A DNA stretch of 32,867 bases from Pseudomonadota bacterium (GTDB taxonomy: Bacteria > Pseudomonadota > Gammaproteobacteria > Steroidobacterales > Steroidobacteraceae). The stretch lies in contig JAKBBE010000023.1 of the NCBI GenBank assembly GCA_021826035.1, forward strand, positions 1-32,867. The letters run 5' to 3'. The notes beneath the pieces are model-generated. The model had not been told where the DNA came from. It ran no database searches and was given only the letters and a program-made list of their open reading frames with translations. Each line of letters opens with the position of its first letter. Position 1 is the stretch's first letter. This document shows positions 32,311 through 32,867 of this stretch, piece by piece. The position numbers and the translations under genes are program-made.

Positions 32311-32824
32311 GACGGTATCGGTGCTTCAGGGGCGACGGGGTGAGTTTAGCGGCGCAGCGGCGCGCCCGTCCAATGGCGCACCGGTGTGCCGCGACCGCCG
32401 CAGCGTCAACCACCGCCCCCTCGGGGGTCGGTGGACCGGCAGGAGCTGGCCCTCGGCCCGCGCACTGAGGCGCGGGGAGCAACGGCGGCGGTCGGATGTG
32501 CGCAGCAGAGGCTCACGCCGCGCACAACACTGCGGTGTTGCGGCGCACCGACAGCGGGACCGGACACGGCGGTGCCCTGCCGGGCCCTCACGCGCACGCA
32601 GCCGAGATGATGTTCACGCTCGAAACTCTCCCCGTCGGTGCCGGCCGCGCGGCGCGCGGCGCTGCACTTCGTTTCGTCGCACAGTCCGGGGCGTTCGCCG
32701 CAAATGGCATCGCGCTCCCTGACGCCTGCACCCTCACGACGGAGGGATGGGGCATGATACGGCGGCGCCCGGCCCTGCGAACCAGTCCACCAAAACTCGT
32801 GCCGCGCGCAGGAGGAGCACCCGA
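32311..32824. other. 514-bp gap without a convincing gene
   Basis: Open frames here on both strands are rich in Arg, Ala and Gly and match no family I know. A small perfect hairpin, CAACAC-TGCG-GTGTTG, lies at 32525-32540. The last 20 bp carry a strong ribosome site (AGGAGGAG) for the next gene. I see no tRNA, repeat array or clear promoter; promoters for the two divergent flanking genes must lie here. Confidence 0.5.
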
Positions 32825-32867
32825 ATGAAGCACGTTGTTGCGCTCGCGGCAGTATTCTCGCTGGCCG
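32825..32867 (+). CDS. Start of a probable secreted protein, 3' end outside window
   Basis: Fourteen codons are visible: MKHVVALAAVFSLA. A Lys-His N-region and hydrophobic core look like the beginning of a signal peptide. The AGGAGGAG site lies about 7-9 nt upstream of the ATG, one of the best ribosome sites in the window. Nothing can be said about the mature protein. Confidence 0.65.
   Translation, partial: MKHVVALAAVFSLA

Noticed and set aside
32496..32828. A 110-codon plus-strand frame whose TGA overlaps the start of the last gene
   Set aside because: The ATGA overlap is tempting, but the protein is Ala/Gly/Arg-rich with no fold or family signal and no ribosome site was evident; treated as chance.

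Overview
The window is about 33 kb of GC-rich, gene-dense bacterial chromosome. It looks like a high-GC gammaproteobacterium, perhaps related to the Nevskiales, Steroidobacterales or Xanthomonadales. That placement is inferred from gene content (lipid A aminoarabinose genes, a PsrA-type fatty-acid regulator, CysD plus fused CysN-CysC, Lrp-type regulators beside amino-acid catabolic genes), not from a marker gene. Most genes lie on the minus strand. I see no rRNA, tRNA, CRISPR array, transposase or phage gene.

Left part (1-5.7 kb): a branched-chain 2-oxoacid dehydrogenase operon (E2 running off the left edge, and an E1 whose alpha and beta chains are one protein) is divergent from an Lrp/AsnC regulator. 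A perfect 15-bp palindrome lies between them. Next come a decayed APC-type amino-acid permease and a class V aminotransferase-like PLP enzyme.

Fatty-acid part (5.7-12.2 kb): a thiolase and a FadN-type multifunctional enzyme, a PsrA-like TetR repressor with its own promoter and operator, and a second multifunctional beta-oxidation enzyme with the opposite domain order.

Sulfur part (12.3-15.9 kb): cysQ-cysD-cysNC, a tightly packed operon for sulfate activation and PAP/PAPS turnover. It is followed by a periplasmic YceI protein, alanine dehydrogenase, and a divergent Lrp-type regulator.

Envelope part (18.4-29.1 kb): an eight-gene minus-strand operon holds the Arn pathway for adding 4-amino-4-deoxy-L-arabinose to lipid A, in the order arnA dehydrogenase, arnT, one SMR-type flippase subunit, arnB, arnC, arnA formyltransferase, arnD, quinone oxidoreductase. 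ArnA is split into two genes at opposite ends of the pathway genes, and most junctions overlap by 4 bp. Upstream lie a strong hairpin, an outer-membrane beta-barrel gene and murJ.

Right part (29.3-32.9 kb): an AcuI/YhdH-type reductase divergent from a PcaF-type thiolase, a fumarylacetoacetase-family hydrolase, a 514-bp gap with no convincing gene, and the first 14 codons of a probable secreted protein.

Nothing here is a wholly unknown system. The most unusual items are the split, reordered arn operon with one flippase subunit and a coupled oxidoreductase, the E1 alpha-beta fusion, and several well-defined operator-like elements.
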